A stretch of DNA of 64,000 nt from Tragulus kanchil (GCA_022376925.1 JAIOJX010000002.1:133496831-133560830), one strand, 5' to 3'. Counted from the stretch's first letter, positions 22,259 through 34,312 are shown. The notes: a model not told the origin generated them from the letters alone. Translations and numbers: made by a program.

Positions 22259-22695
22259 GGTGTGTCTTTTACTAGTACATTTCATATGGTAGCTTCCTTT
22301 TTTAAAAAATTTTTCATTTCCTGTAAAACTGTTTTTACATAAATGGTGTATGTGGCATCTTAGAAGCAAGGAAATACAGTGGTAGGTAAAGGTCCCAATA
22401 AGTTCCAGATGAAAAGGAGATTCTGTTTGTATTAGTGTAGCTCCACCAGGCTTCCAGAGTAATTCATTCAACCAATCTCTAAACCAGAGGTTGCAAACGG
22501 GATGTCCACTGGCCAAATCTGGCCCCGGGGCATGTTTTGATGGGCCCATTTCGTGTGAAGGGATTGCCAAACTATGAAAACTGAGAGGCTTCATGGCGTA
22601 ATCTGGATTCCCTGCTTCTTTTTCAAAATTTTGGAAACTTTCCTGGCCTGCATTCTCTAACCGCATTCATCAGTTGGAGCTGCAGACAATGCGCC
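22259..22695. other. Non-coding; possible hAT-like DNA transposon piece
   Basis: 22485-22590 (CCACTGGCCAAATCTGGCCC) resembles a common hAT-family element that I cannot name securely. The rest is unassigned. The 156-codon minus-strand frame here has no recognised domain and recurs in the D8 copy at 23277-23747. Confidence 0.3.
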
Positions 22696-23033
22696 TTGCA
22701 TTTATTTATTTTTTATTTTCTGTATTTATTCTTGGCTGCCCTGGGTCTTCCTTGCTGTGCGGGGGCTTTCTCTAGTTGTGGGAAGAGGGGCTACTCTCTG
22801 GTTGCCGTCTGCAGGCTTCTCACAGGAGTGGCTTCTCTTGTTGCAGAGCACGGGCTCTAGGGCACCCAGGGCTCCATAGTTGGGGATCCCAGGCTCCAGA
22901 GCACAGGCTCAATAGCTGTGGCACAGGGACTTACCTGCTCTGCTGCGTGTGGGACCTTCCCAGACTAGTGATGGAACACAGGTCTCCTGCCCCGGCAGGT
23001 GGTTCTTTACCACCAAGCCACCAGGGACGCCTC
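22696..23033 (-). mobile_element. CHR SINE, antisense, near full length
   Basis: TTTATT-rich end, TCTTGGCTGCCCTGGGTCTT, GGCTTCTCTTGTTGCAGAGC, and inverted head CAAGCCACCAGGGACGCC. Confidence 0.85.
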
Positions 23034-23104
23034 CACCCGTTCTTACTGTGACAGCCCACCATCTTATTGATGTCCCCACCGGACTCCCAGAGGCATTAGG
23101 AGAA

Positions 23105-23339
23105 ACCGCCCTCAAGTAGACACAGATGCAAGGCATACATCATTAGTTCCTTCTTCGCCAGCTCCTCCTTCCTCAGCTGTTTATACCCAGTCGAGCCTGC
23201 TTTACTGAACAAGGAGCAGCTCTCCTGAGTTATCATCAACTCACTGGCCTCCCAACCTTTCTTAGGTTTCACCCTTCTACCTACCGTCCCCTACTAGGAC
23301 TCTACAACCACCTATCTGTTCTACTCTGTCCCAATCACA
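23105..23339 (-). mobile_element. Partial LTR, D8 copy
   Basis: U3 part of the LTR at 21835-22258, cut at the D8 junction. Confidence 0.65.
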
Positions 23340-23776
23340 GGTGTGTCTTTTACTAGTACATTTCATATGGTAGCTTCCTTTTTTAAAAAATTTTTCATTT
23401 CCTGTAAAACTGTTTTTACATAAATGGTGTATGTGGCATCTTAGAAGCAAGGAAATACAGTGGTAGGTAAAGGTCCCAATAAGTTCCAGATGAAAAGGAG
23501 ATTCTGTTTGTATTAGTGTAGCTCCACCAGGCTTCCAGAGTAATTCATTCAACCAATCTCTAAACCAGAGGTTGCAAACGGGATGTCCACTGGCCAAATC
23601 TGGCCCCGGGGCATGTTTTGATGGGCCCATTTCGTGTGAAGGGATTGCCAAACTATGAAAACTGAGAGGCTTCATGGCGTAATCTGGATTCCCTGCTTCT
23701 TTTTCAAAATTTTGGAAACTTTCCTGGCCTGCATTCTCTAACCGCATTCATCAGTTGGAGCTGCAGACAATGCGCC

Positions 23777-24114
23777 TTGCATTTATTTATTTTTTATTTT
23801 CTGTATTTATTCTTGGCTGCCCTGGGTCTTCCTTGCTGTGCGGGGGCTTTCTCTAGTTGTGGGAAGAGGGGCTACTCTCTGGTTGCCGTCTGCAGGCTTC
23901 TCACAGGAGTGGCTTCTCTTGTTGCAGAGCACGGGCTCTAGGGCACCCAGGGCTCCATAGTTGGGGATCCCAGGCTCCAGAGCACAGGCTCAATAGCTGT
24001 GGCACAGGGACTTACCTGCTCTGCTGCGTGTGGGACCTTCCCAGACTAGTGATGGAACACAGGTCTCCTGCCCCGGCAGGTGGTTCTTTACCACCAAGCC
24101 ACCAGGGACGCCTC
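23777..24114 (-). mobile_element. CHR SINE, D8 copy
   Basis: Copy of 22696-23033 produced by D8. Confidence 0.85.
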
Positions 24115-24418
24115 CACCCGTTCTTACTGTGACAGCCCACCATCTTATTGATGTCCCCACCGGACTCCCAGAGGCATTTGACTGGGGAACCATGTAGGAA
24201 ATAGTAATTATTAGGTGATTGTCCTGTGCATCTGCTCTTTCAGTAGATCTAGGAGCCGGTTTTGTGACTTGGGGCAGGGGCGGGTGATTCTGCTGTGTCC
24301 TGCAGCAGAATGCACCTGAATAGTCCCTGTGCAATGGGCAGGGCCTCTCACAGTTAGGAAAGGAGATGATGAACGGACCTTTTTTCTTCATCTCCTGTCT
24401 GGTGTGGCAGCCACCTTT

Positions 24419-24699
24419 ATTTTTTAACTTTTTTTCTCTTTCCCCATCATGCCTCTTTCATCTATCTTTATCTTCATCCATCTTTTTACTCTTTGGCCTG
24501 TGTGGGCCTCCCATTGCAGTGGCCTTTCTCACTGCAGAGCACCGGCTCTGGACACATGCGCTCCAGAGCGCTGGCTCGTGACTGGACACACTGGTCCAGC
24601 TGCTCTGCAGCATGTGGGATCTTCCTGGGCCAGGGATCGAACCAGTGCCCCTTGCACGGCAAGGCAGACTCTTTACCCACTGGACCACCAGGGAAGCCC
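24419..24699 (-). mobile_element. Variant CHR-like SINE, antisense, with target duplication
   Basis: Inverted variant SINE: GGCCTGTGTGGGCCTCCCAT, CTGGACACACTGGTCCAGCT, and head GGACCACCAGGGAAGCCC. TGGCAGCCACCTTT (24404) and TGGCAGCCGCTTTT (24701) form the flanking target duplication. Confidence 0.88.
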
Positions 24700-24837
24700 A
24701 TGGCAGCCGCTTTTGAAATGTTTTAGTTTTCTTCATTGAGGTGTAACCGACACACAAAGAAAAAACGCCCATAGCATAAATATACAACATGACAGCTTGT
24801 CACAGGCTACACACAACTGTAAGACCACCCCCCCAGA

Positions 24838-25062
24838 GAAAGAAAGAGAATAGCAATCATATGATATCACTTATATGTAGAACTTAAAAAAAGATGCAAA
24901 TAAACTTATTTACAAAACAGAAAGAGACTCACAGACATGGACAACAAACTTATGGTTACCAAAAGGGAAAGAGTAGTAATAGGAGGGACAAATTAGAAGG
25001 CTGGGATTAACAAATGCACATTATACTAAATAAAATAGATAACCAACAAGACCTACTATGAA
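24838..25062 (+). mobile_element. L1 3'UTR fragment, sense
   Basis: The phrase order (ATATGATATCACTTATATGT, ACAAAACAGAAAGAGACTCA, AACAAACTTATGGTTACCAA, AGACCTACTATG) matches the artiodactyl L1 3' end. It is interrupted by SINEs and resumes after the second one at about 26666. Confidence 0.75.
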
Positions 25063-25205
25063 GGGACTTCCCTGATGGTCCAGGTTAAGACTCCTCACTC
25101 CCAATGTAGGGGGCCTGGGTTCAATCCCTGGTCAGGGAACTAGATCCCACATGCCATAACTAAGACCTAGTACAATCAACTAAAATAAATAAACAATTAA
25201 AAAAG
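25063..25205 (+). mobile_element. Short CHR-2-like SINE, sense, in L1 3'UTR
   Basis: GGGACTTCCCTGATGGTCCA head, GGGTTCAATCCCTGGTCAGG, and A-rich tail. It was inserted after AAGACCTACTATGA, which partly recurs downstream (AAAGACCTACTGTG, 26663) as the likely target duplication. Confidence 0.85.
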
Positions 25206-25516
25206 AAACACAAGCCGGGTTCTTACTGTGACAGCCCACCATCTTATTGATGTCCCCACCGGACTCCCAGAGGCATTTGACTGGGGAACCATGTAGGAAA
25301 TAGTAATTATTAGGTGATTGTCCTGTGCATCTGCTCTTTCAGTAGATCTAGGAGCCGGTTTTGTGACTTGGGGCAGGGCGGGTGATTCTGCTGTGTCCTG
25401 CAGCAGAATGCACCTGAATAGTCCCTGTGCAATGGGCAGGGCCTCTCACAGTTAGGAAAGGAGATGATGAACGGACCTTTTTTCTTCATCTCCTGTCTGG
25501 TGTGGCAGCCACCTTT

Positions 25517-25797
25517 ATTTTTTAACTTTTTTTCTCTTTCCCCATCATGCCTCTTTCATCTATCTTTATCTTCATCCATCTTTTTACTCTTTGGCCTGTG
25601 TGGGCCTCCCATTGCAGTGGCCTTTCTCACTGCAGAGCACCGGCTCTGGACACATGCGCTCCAGAGCGCTGGCTCGTGACTGGACACACTGGTCCAGCTG
25701 CTCTGCAGCATGTGGGATCTTCCTGGGCCAGGGATCGAACCAGTGCCCCTTGCACGGCAAGGCAGACTCTTTACCCACTGGACCACCAGGGAAGCCC
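25517..25797 (-). mobile_element. Variant CHR-like SINE, D9 copy
   Basis: Copy of 24419-24699 produced by D9, with the same target duplication. Confidence 0.88.
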
Positions 25798-25935
25798 ATG
25801 GCAGCCGCTTTTGAAATGTTTTAGTTTTCTTCATTGAGGTGTAACCGACACACAAAGAAAAAACGCCCATAGCATAAATATACAACATGACAGCTTGTCA
25901 CAGGCTACACACAACTGTAAGACCACCCCCCCAGA

Positions 25936-26160
25936 GAAAGAAAGAGAATAGCAATCATATGATATCACTTATATGTAGAACTTAAAAAAAGATGCAAATA
26001 AACTTATTTACAAAACAGAAAGAGACTCACAGACATGGACAACAAACTTATGGTTACCAAAAGGGAAAGAGTAGTAATAGGAGGGACAAATTAGAAGGCT
26101 GGGATTAACAAATGCACATTATACTAAATAAAATAGATAACCAACAAGACCTACTATGAA
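25936..26160 (+). mobile_element. L1 3'UTR fragment, D9 copy
   Basis: Copy of 24838-25062 produced by D9. Confidence 0.75.
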
Positions 26161-26312
26161 GGGACTTCCCTGATGGTCCAGGTTAAGACTCCTCACTCCC
26201 AATGTAGGGGGCCTGGGTTCAATCCCTGGTCAGGGAACTAGATCCCACATGCCATAACTAAGACCTAGTACAATCAACTAAAATAAATAAACAATTAAAA
26301 AAAAAAAAAAAA
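26161..26312 (+). mobile_element. CHR-2-like SINE, D9 copy, with full A-tail
   Basis: Copy of 25063-25205 with a long A-run before the next SINE. Confidence 0.85.
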
Positions 26313-26316
26313 GACT

Positions 26317-26665
26317 GGGCTTTCCTGGCAGCTCAGCGGTAAAGAATCTGCCTGCCGATGCAGGAGACACAGATTCGTTCCCTGATCCAGGAAGATCCCA
26401 CATGCTGTGGAGCAACTAAGCCCATGAGCCACAACTATGGAGCCTGTGCTCTAGAGCCTCGGAGCCTCAACTATGGAGCCCGTGTGCCGCAGCTACTGAG
26501 GCCCGTGTGCCCTAGAGCCCAAGTTTCACAACAAGTCACTGCAACAAGAAGCCTGCTCACCTCAACTAGAGAGTAGCCCCCACTCCCTGCAACTAGAGAA
26601 GAGTGTGCAGCAGCAGCGAAAACCCAGAATAGCCAAAAGTAAATAAATAAATAAATTCTAAAAAA
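26317..26665 (+). mobile_element. CHR-1-type SINE, sense, full length
   Basis: GGGCTTTCCTGGCAGCTCAG head, CTGATCCAGGAAGATCCCAC, repeated CAACTATGGAGCC phrases, ACCCAGAATAGCC and AAATAAATAAATAAAT tail. It sits directly after the A-tail of the preceding SINE. Confidence 0.9.
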
Positions 26666-26720
26666 GACCTACTGTGTAGCACAGGAAACTAAATTCAGTA
26701 TTTTGTATCATACAACCTTT
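26666..26720 (+). mobile_element. L1 3'UTR continuation
   Basis: GACCTACTGTGTAGCACAGG and ATTCAGTATTTTGTATCATA continue the L1 3' sequence broken at 25062/26160. Confidence 0.6.
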
Positions 26721-26819
26721 ATTTAGAATTTAAACTTTACAATGACTATGGCATCCTATGTAATCATGAGGCATTAGGCAGTAAATATAAAACAGTTACA
26801 AAAAAGAATGCGAACATTT

Positions 26820-28060
26820 CCAGTGCTCCCCAAATGTCTGCTTCACGTCCCCATTCACCAGGAATACCCCCTTCTCCTTGCCCGTCCCCCTCAAGAGTAA
26901 TCACTCTCCTGACTTTTAACCACATAGACTGGTTCCTCCTGTTTCTGTATTTTATTTAAATGTAAACATACCATGTATGCTGCATGGTTTCTTTTGCTCC
27001 ATATTTGGTTTAAAATTCATCTATGTTTTTGCATGTATTTTTAGGGAGTTCATTATCATTGTTGACAGGATTCCTATGATGAACAGACCACAATGGATTT
27101 ATCCATCCTACAATTGATAGGCACTTGGTAGCTTCCAGTTTGGAAATATGACAGACAGTGCTACTATGAATATTCTAGTATGTGTCTCCTGTTAAATAAA
27201 TAAGTACCCATACACAAGTGTGTTTATATGCCTATTTTTCCTTATATATATATATTTTTTTTTAAATTTTGGCCTCTTTTATCGGTTATTTATTTATTTT
27301 CATCCATCTTTATTCTTTGGCCTGTGTGGGCCTCCCATTGCAGTGGCCTGTCTCATTGCAGAGCACTGGCTCTGGGCACATGCGCTCCAGAGTGCTGGCT
27401 CCTAATTGGACACACTGATTCAGCCGCTCCACAGCATGTGGAATCTTCCCAGGCCAGGGATCGAACTGGTGCCCCTTGCACTGCAAGGTGGACTCTTTGC
27501 CCACTGGACCACCAGGGAAGCCCCTCTATTTTTTCCTTTATTTGGGTATTTCTTCTGAGGGTGGAATGGCTGGGTCATAGAGTAGGAGAAGTCCAGCTTT
27601 AGGAAGCTGAAGTGCTTTCCAAAGGGACTGAACCAACTCTCCACTCCCACCTGGAGAGTGAGAGCACTCCAGTTGCTCCGCATCTTCATCAATACTTGCC
27701 CATGTCCATCTTTCCTTTCAGCCTTCTACAAATAGGTGGATGTTGAATGGTAACTCACTGAGGTTTTAATGTATACTTCCCTGATGACTGATGATGATGA
27801 TGAGTACATATTTAAGTGCTGATAGACCATTTGGACGCTCTCTTGTGTCAAGTTACTCTTTTTCTACTGCCTTTTTCTTGCCTAATGAGTTGTCTGTCCT
27901 TTTCTAATTGAGATGTACATCGTGGTATATTCTGCATTTATTTCCTTTTCAGCACCTTTTCCCCCCAGTGCTATTTGCCTTTTCTCTTTATGGAGTTGCT
28001 TGGTAAACAGACAGACATTCTTAGTTTTAATATAGTTCAATTTATCTTTGGTGTGCTGTG
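26820..28060 (-). mobile_element. L1M-type LINE relic, antisense
   Basis: Antisense L1M 3' sequence: ACTGGTTCCTCCTGTTTCTG, ATGGATTTATCCATCCTACA, GGAATGGCTGGGTCATAGAG, CCAGTTGCTCCGCATCTTCA. A variant SINE interrupts it at 27245-27523. No coding frame survives. Confidence 0.7.
27245..27523 (-). mobile_element. Variant CHR-like SINE, antisense
   Basis: GGCCTCTTTTATCGGTTATT end, GGCCTGTGTGGGCCTCCCAT, and inverted head GACCACCAGGGAAGCCC. Near-matching CTATTTTTCCTT sequences flank it as a target duplication in L1M. Confidence 0.87.
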
Positions 28061-28256
28061 TGGGGTGGGGGTGGTGGTACTTTTTATGTTGTGGTAGACA
28101 TTGGCAGGTGTCTGTAAATATCGATTCTCTGTTTTCCCTTTGAAATGTGCCTAGCTGCATAATTTACCTTTCCAGCATTCCTTGCAGATAGGATGCCCAT
28201 AGTGAAACCATGCCTCATAGGATACAGAGAACCTGGAGCCTTAAAAACCCGAAATC
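28061..28256. other. Unassigned non-coding sequence
   Basis: G-rich (GGGGTGGGGGTGGTGG) then ordinary sequence. No gene or family recognised. Confidence 0.4.
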
Positions 28257-28326
28257 CTAGTATGTGTCTCCTGTTAAATAAATAAGTACCCATACACAAG
28301 TGTGTTTATATGCCTATTTTTCCTTA

Positions 28327-28605
28327 TATATATATATATTTTTTTAAATTTTGGCCTCTTTTATCGGTTATTTATTTATTTTCATCCATCTTTATTCTTT
28401 GGCCTGTGTGGGCCTCCCATTGCAGTGGCCTGTCTCATTGCAGAGCACTGGCTCTGGGCACATGCGCTCCAGAGTGCTGGCTCCTAATTGGACACACTGA
28501 TTCAGCCGCTCCACAGCATGTGGAATCTTCCCAGGCCAGGGATCGAACTGGTGCCCCTTGCACTGCAAGGTGGACTCTTTGCCCACTGGACCACCAGGGA
28601 AGCCC
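28327..28605 (-). mobile_element. Variant CHR-like SINE, D10 copy
   Basis: Copy of 27245-27523 produced by D10. Confidence 0.87.
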
Positions 28606-29339
28606 CTCTATTTTTTCCTTTATTTGGGTATTTCTTCTGAGGGTGGAATGGCTGGGTCATAGAGTAGGAGAAGTCCAGCTTTAGGAAGCTGAAGTGCTTT
28701 CCAAAGGGACTGAACCAACTCTCCACTCCCACCTGGAGAGTGAGAGCACTCCAGTTGCTCCGCATCTTCATCAATACTTGCCCATGTCCATCTTTCCTTT
28801 CAGCCTTCTACAAATAGGTGGATGTTGAATGGTAACTCACTGAGGTTTTAATGTATACTTCCCTGATGACTGATGATGATGATGAGTACATATTTAAGTG
28901 CTGATAGACCATTTGGACGCTCTCTTGTGTCAAGTTACTCTTTTTCTACTGCCTTTTTCTTGCCTAATGAGTTGTCTGTCCTTTTCTAATTGAGATGTAC
29001 ATCGTGGTATATTCTGCATTTATTTCCTTTTCAGCACCTTTTCCCCCCAGTGCTATTTGCCTTTTCTCTTTATGGAGTTGCTTGGTAAACAGACAGACAT
29101 TCTTAGTTTTAATATAGTTCAATTTATCTTTGGTGTGCTGTGTGGGGTGGGGGTGGTGGTACTTTTTATGTTGTGGTAGACATTGGCAGGTGTCTGTAAA
29201 TATCGATTCTCTGTTTTCCCTTTGAAATGTGCCTAGCTGCATAATTTACCTTTCCAGCATTCCTTGCAGATAGGATGCCCATAGTGAAACCATGCCTCAT
29301 AGGATACAGAGAACCTGGAGCCTTAACAGAAATCCTTGA

Positions 29340-29915
29340 GTGTGTCTCTCAGAACAGCAGATAAACAAACGACTTGTTAGAAACCTCTCTGTTTGTAACC
29401 TGCCTTTACTGATTAAGCCTGTTTTAGTTTTTTGTTGTTTGTCGTTTTTTCCATTCTCTAACTACATACTCTCCCAGCTCCAGGTTTCATGTAGCCTAAG
29501 TAATATATCACCAGACTTCTTAACCACAGGTACAGATAATGCCTCTGACCTTTGGGTCACCATAGTAATGGGTCTTTAGTTATTTTCCAGAAATTTGGAG
29601 TAGGCTTTTGCCCAATTCAGGCTGGCTAAGACTAGTGGGGACCACATACTCTAAAACTGGGCTTTCACAGAACACCAATTCCCTACTTCCATTCCCTACT
29701 TCTTCACCATCTCCCTACTTCCAATTACCTTTGCCCACACCTAAAGACCACCTTACCTCTTTATTCCATAAATATCTCAAGTCTCTTGCTTTCTAGAAGG
29801 CAGATCTGAGACTTGTTCTCCTGTCTCCTCATTTGGCTTCCTTGTGAATAAACTCTTTCTCTGCTGCAGTCCTCAGGGGTTTAGCTTGCTGCATATTTGG
29901 CAGACAAATCTCGTT
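29340..29915 (+). mobile_element. Probable ERV1-like LTR, sense
   Basis: The right-hand part has an LTR layout. A TATA-like CCATAAATATC (29766) is followed about 80 bases on by AATAAA (29847-29852) in the context CTTGTGAATAAACTCTTTC, typical of gammaretrovirus-type LTRs. Ends and target duplication are not resolved and no retroviral gene follows. CCCTACTTC is repeated three times near 29680-29730. Confidence 0.45.
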
Positions 29916-31020
29916 CCGTAGCAATAATGGCCCAGCTCTGGTCCATGAGATATAGGCAGAGCTCTGCCGGGCAGTGGAAAGTTCTGCAGAGGTTTAGTTT
30001 TCCTAATAAAAGGAATCAGCTGCGACTGTACCTCCACTGCCCCCCATCTTGGATGTTTGGAGCTGCAGTCGCCAGCTTGCAGCTAAGAGGGAAAGGTCAA
30101 GAGACCTGCAATGCCTTCAGCCCAATATTGATGAGCAGTTAAACCAAGATTAATAATGAACACACAAAAACGTACATACTTACATTTATAGGTATGTATT
30201 TTTCCTTTGCGCTTCTGGACTTTTTGTATGATACAAATGAAACTCTACGCATTGTTTTTTGTGATGGGTAGCCAACTTCGTTTCTAACTGATAACAAAAC
30301 AGCCCTCCACCTTCCCCTCTTATTCTTCCCATTGCCTTCGCCAGGCTAATCTTCCTAAAAACCCAGCTGTTTGCCTGGCCTCCATCTGATCAGATGTCTT
30401 CTGTGCCCTGTGTCCTGGCTTTCAAGGGCCTCCGAGATCATCGGTCTCATCTTCACATCTGTCTTCCATTCATTTCTATTTCCATTTTATTTCCATTCAT
30501 GTTCATTTCACAACGTTCACTGCCTCGGCTCTTCCGTCTCCTTCCTCAGTCTCACTTTCTTCCTCCCCATCTGGAATGCCAAAGGCAACGTCAACAGAGT
30601 GCTGCATTCTATATTCAGCTGGGATGTTGTTCGTGTGTCATGAGAATCTAGACGACATTCTCAGATATGGAAGAACTCAAATATTAGAGCACTATTGACT
30701 CCTTCTGGAAAAAATCAACTTGAGGAGACAATACAACCAACTGGAAGATGAATGGAAGTGAAAACCAAATGCATGGAGAAGGTCTCTGTGAAAGTGCTGG
30801 TGGGGAGTGCTACACTCCAGTGATCAAAGAACTCGATCTAGAGAGAATAGAGGTTAGGACCTAATAACTATAGCTACAGGAAATAAAGTGCAATAATTGT
30901 TATGAATATTGAAAGAAACACCCTTATGATAATTTTTAAAATTACAACCAACTGGGAATGTTACTTACAGGATTTGTCAAACAAAATTGATAATGTTGTC
31001 TATATTCAAAGAGGCTTTTT
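29916..31020. other. Non-coding; L2-like piece near 30320-30500
   Basis: No gene is supported. 30330-30480 (CTTTCAAGGGCCTCCGAGAT) resembles antisense L2 3' sequence. 30640-31010 is unassigned. Confidence 0.35.
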
Positions 31021-31275
31021 AAAAAAATATTGACCTCTTTTATTGTTTATTTATTTATTTATTTATTTTCATCCATCTTTATTCTTTGGCCTGTGTGGGC
31101 CTCCCATGGCAGTGGCCTCTCTCAGTGCAGAGCAGTGGCTCTGGGCACATGCGCTCCAGAGCGCTTGCTCATCATTGGGCACACCGGTCCAGATGCTCTG
31201 CAGCACACGGATCTTCCCAGACCAGGGATCAAACCAGTGCCCCTTGCATGGCAAGGCAGACTCTTTACCCACCGG
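31021..31275 (-). mobile_element. Variant CHR-like SINE, antisense, head missing
   Basis: Variant body present (GGCCTGTGTGGGCCTCCCAT). It stops at CTCTTTACCCACCGG, so the final ACCACCAGGGAAGCCC of the head is absent in both D11 copies. This is a real deletion, not a copy error. Confidence 0.85.
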
Positions 31276-31868
31276 AGTTCTTACAAACCAATAGGAAATA
31301 TATAAACAAATAAGACCATCCCAGAAGAAATGAAAATGACTAAAAACGAAATTAAAAAAATACCAAAGATGCTCAACCTTACCACTAGTGATTAAACATA
31401 TGTAAGTGAAAACAAACAATAATTCTTGCTTGATTTCACCTATTCGGTCATCCAAGCATAAAATTCGATAATATCAGCCTTTGACAAGACGGAAAGGAAG
31501 AGGCACTCTTTCTATTGATTCTGTAAATAGGCTCCTCACATTCTCTTTCAAAATACATGCAGCAAGAAGCTCCCCAGACAGCACCAGCCCATGCCTATCA
31601 AACAAGGTTGCATTTTTTAAATGCTCATCTAATGATATCTACAGTCCCCAACTTTCCCAGATAGCAGAAAGTACTGGCTTCCCTACCCCCATGCTTGGCT
31701 CTCCAAGGAACGCTTAGAAGTTTCATGCTATGACACTTCCACCAGCTCACCTTGCTTTGAAGTGCTGCCGCTTGGGACTTTGTAGTTCCTCTTGAACCCT
31801 CCGTTGTGTGGTCCCCATACCATTCTAATCAGATGCAGACTGAACCTTAACCCTGACCAAATTGAGAA
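31276..31868. other. Unassigned non-coding sequence
   Basis: No repeat family or exon recognised. Open frames of 78 codons occur in both D11 copies and have no recognisable domain. Confidence 0.4.
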
Positions 31869-32108
31869 GTCTCTGTGAAAGTGCTGGTGGGGAGTGCTAC
31901 ACTCCAGTGATCAAAGAACTCGATCTAGAGAGAATAGAGGTTAGGACCTAATAACTATAGCTACAGGAAATAAAGTGCAATAATTGTTATGAATATTGAA
32001 AGAAACACCCTTATGATAATTTTTAAAATTACAACCAACTGGGAATGTTACTTACAGGATTTGTCAAACAAAATTGATAATGTTGTCTATATTCAAAGAG
32101 GCTTTTTA

Positions 32109-32363
32109 AAAAAATATTGACCTCTTTTATTGTTTATTTATTTATTTATTTATTTTCATCCATCTTTATTCTTTGGCCTGTGTGGGCCTCCCATGGCAGT
32201 GGCCTCTCTCAGTGCAGAGCAGTGGCTCTGGGCACATGCGCTCCAGAGCGCTTGCTCATCATTGGGCACACCGGTCCAGATGCTCTGCAGCACACGGGAT
32301 CTTCCCAGACCAGGGATCAAACCAGTGCCCCTTGCATGGCAAGGCAGACTCTTTACCCACCGG
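32109..32363 (-). mobile_element. Variant CHR-like SINE, D11 copy
   Basis: Copy of 31021-31275 with the same missing head end. Confidence 0.85.
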
Positions 32364-32946
32364 AGTTCTTACAAACCAATAGGAAATATATAAACAAATA
32401 AGACCATCCCAGAAGAAATGAAAATGACTAAAAATGAAATTTAAAAAATACCAAAGATGCTCAACCTTACCACTAGTGATTAAACATATGTAAGTGAAAA
32501 CAAACAATAATTCTTGCTTGATTTCACCTATTCGGTCATCCAAGCATAAAATTCGATAATATCAGCCTTTGACAAGACGGAAAGGAAGAGGCACTCTTTC
32601 TATTGATTCTGTAAATAGGCTCCTCACATTCTCTTTCAAAATACATGCAGCAAGAAGCTCCCCAGACAGCACCAGCCCATGCCTATCAAACAAGGTTGCA
32701 TTTTTTAAATGCTCATCTAATGATATCTACAGTCCCCAACTTTCCCAGATAGCAGAAAGTACTGGCTTCCCTACCCCCATGCTTGGCTCTCCAAGGAACG
32801 CTTAGAAGTTTCATGCTATGACACTTCCACCAGCTCACCTTGCTTTGAAGTGCTGCCGCTTGGGACTTTGTAGTTCCTCTTGAACCCTCCGTTGTGTGGT
32901 CCCCATACCATTCTAATCAGATGCAGACTGAACCTTAACCCTGACC

Positions 32947-33339
32947 TCAGTCTCCCTTCAAAGCAGGAGAGTGTCGAGCCAAATGTAACTGAATGCTTGA
33001 GGAAAGTCAGAAGCTTCCTGACACCATTCTTCCAAGGAATTGTTCCTGGGAAACACAAGTCCAGCCTAACCCCTGGGGATTTTCTGCTTCCCTACAGCCC
33101 TATCCCACTCAAGAAGATATCCAGGCCTCTCTGTTGAATAGAAGACATTACTTTTTCTACTGTGCACAGCTCTCCAAGTGGTCAAATGTTTATGAGGATA
33201 ATGTTTCACTTTATGATCAGAAAAACATATACACACATGATAAAATGACACAGGAAAAAAATCTATCCAGAAATTATAGGTGGATCCAAATAACACATAG
33301 AGCCACAATTCTGGTGGCCAGAACAGGCAATTCAGTTAT
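32947..33339. other. Unassigned non-coding sequence
   Basis: Not obviously repetitive. A 137-codon frame (32993-33406) runs through it but ends inside a MIR tail and shows no known domain, so I do not call a gene. Confidence 0.4.
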
Positions 33340-33430
33340 GGAACACCCCTCCGAGAGTACACTGTGTCCCTGTCTGGGTGTGCCACACATTCCAAGCACT
33401 CAATAAATGTTTGTTGAATGAATGAATTAA
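33340..33430 (+). mobile_element. MIR 3' end, sense
   Basis: The characteristic 3' end CACTCAATAAATGTTTGTTG followed by AATGAATGAATTAATG. Confidence 0.65.
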
Positions 33431-33434
33431 TGTT

Positions 33435-33645
33435 GACCACCACTTTCCATTACTTTATGAGATAAAGTCCAAACTCATTTGAATGGATTCCAAGTCTTCA
33501 CGTCCTGGATTTAACTGAGCATCATTTCACTCCACTCGCACTGCTATGTTCCCTGGGCCTTTGCCCGATCCATCTCAGCCTTGCTTGAAGGTTCACTTCC
33601 GTCTTTATATCCCTGTGCTTGCCATCATCCCTCTTTCCTTGAGCT
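33435..33645 (-). mobile_element. L2 LINE 3' fragment, antisense
   Basis: TGAGATAAAGTCCAAACTCA and CTGGGCCTTTGCCCGATCCA match the antisense L2 3' end pattern. Confidence 0.65.
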
Positions 33646-34093
33646 TTAAACCTGCTTGTTCTTCATCACATTTCATTTCACAAATTCATCCTTTTTCACA
33701 CATGTAAACCTTGTTTTCTTAAAAGGATACATCCCAGGAGAAGGGTTCTCTCCTGCTCCTATTTCTTTCCTGCAGGCAGTGACCAACAAATATCAGTTGC
33801 TGTTGGTTTCTGAATTCATTGTTCTTCTCCTTCTGTTCAAAGAATCATCAAATCTGTCTTCGGCTGGGTTCTCCAGAAGCCGATCGGAGGACCTGAGACT
33901 GGGACGTTTGAGAAATTGACTGAGTAGGAAGTCTACCAGGAAAATGTTTAAGAGAGTGAGGGAGTAAGGTGGGGAGAGGAAGGAGATCAAGTGAAGATGG
34001 GTCCTCAACTCAAGTCAGAGAGCAATGGTGCCCCACCCTCCAGGGAGCTTTGAGGGTGGTGCAGATCACACAATACGTTGGCCATCTGACCCT
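33646..34093. other. Unassigned non-coding sequence
   Basis: No gene or clear repeat. 33850-33930 contains GGGTTCTCCAGAAGCCGATC, perhaps LTR-like. Confidence 0.35.
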
Positions 34094-34312
34094 AAGACCT
34101 GACTCATTAGACCTTGATGCTGGGAAAGACAGAGGGTAAATGGAGAAGACAGTGGCAGGGGATGAGATGGTTGGATGGCATCACAAACTCAATGGACATG
34201 AATGTGAGCAAATTCAGGAGATCGTGAAGGACAGCGGAGTCTGGTGTGCTGGAGCCCGTGGAGTCACAAAGAGTTAGATACAACTTAGCAACAGAACAAC
34301 AAAAACAACAGG
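34094..34312 (+). mobile_element. BovB 3' end fragment, sense
   Basis: CCTTGATGCTGGGAAAGACA, GGATGGCATCACAAACTCAA, GTGGAGTCACAAAGAGTTAG and CTTAGCAACAGAACAAC form the ordered BovB 3' end, decayed and 5' truncated. Confidence 0.88.

Larger units (their letters stand above)
22021..24178. repeat. Tandem duplication D8 (period 1081)
   Basis: Copy A is about 22021-23097 and copy B 23105-24178. A C-run is longer in copy A (accgccccccctcaag versus accgccctcaag). The unit starts inside the LTR. Confidence 0.95.
24120..26298. repeat. Tandem duplication D9 (period 1098-1099)
   Basis: Copy A is 24120-25205 and copy B 25219-26298. The GGGGCAGGGGCGGG run loses one G in copy B. It overlaps D8, so TTCTTACTGTGACAGCCCAC occurs at 23040, 24121 and 25220. 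Copy A ends in the A-tail of a SINE, where poly-A may have stopped the contig. Confidence 0.95.
27175..29326. repeat. Tandem duplication D10 (period 1082)
   Basis: Copy A is 27175-28243 and copy B 28257-29326. The TA/T run near 27245 and 28327 differs slightly in composition. The unit starts inside L1M. Confidence 0.95.
30782..32946. repeat. Tandem duplication D11 (period 1087)
   Basis: Copy A is 30782-31859 and copy B 31869-32946. There is one missing G (CACACGGATC versus CACACGGGATC) and two substitutions near 31345/32433. Confidence 0.95.

Noticed and set aside
32993..33406. 137-codon open frame as a gene
   Set aside because: No recognised domain, no splice or promoter evidence, and it ends within a MIR tail.
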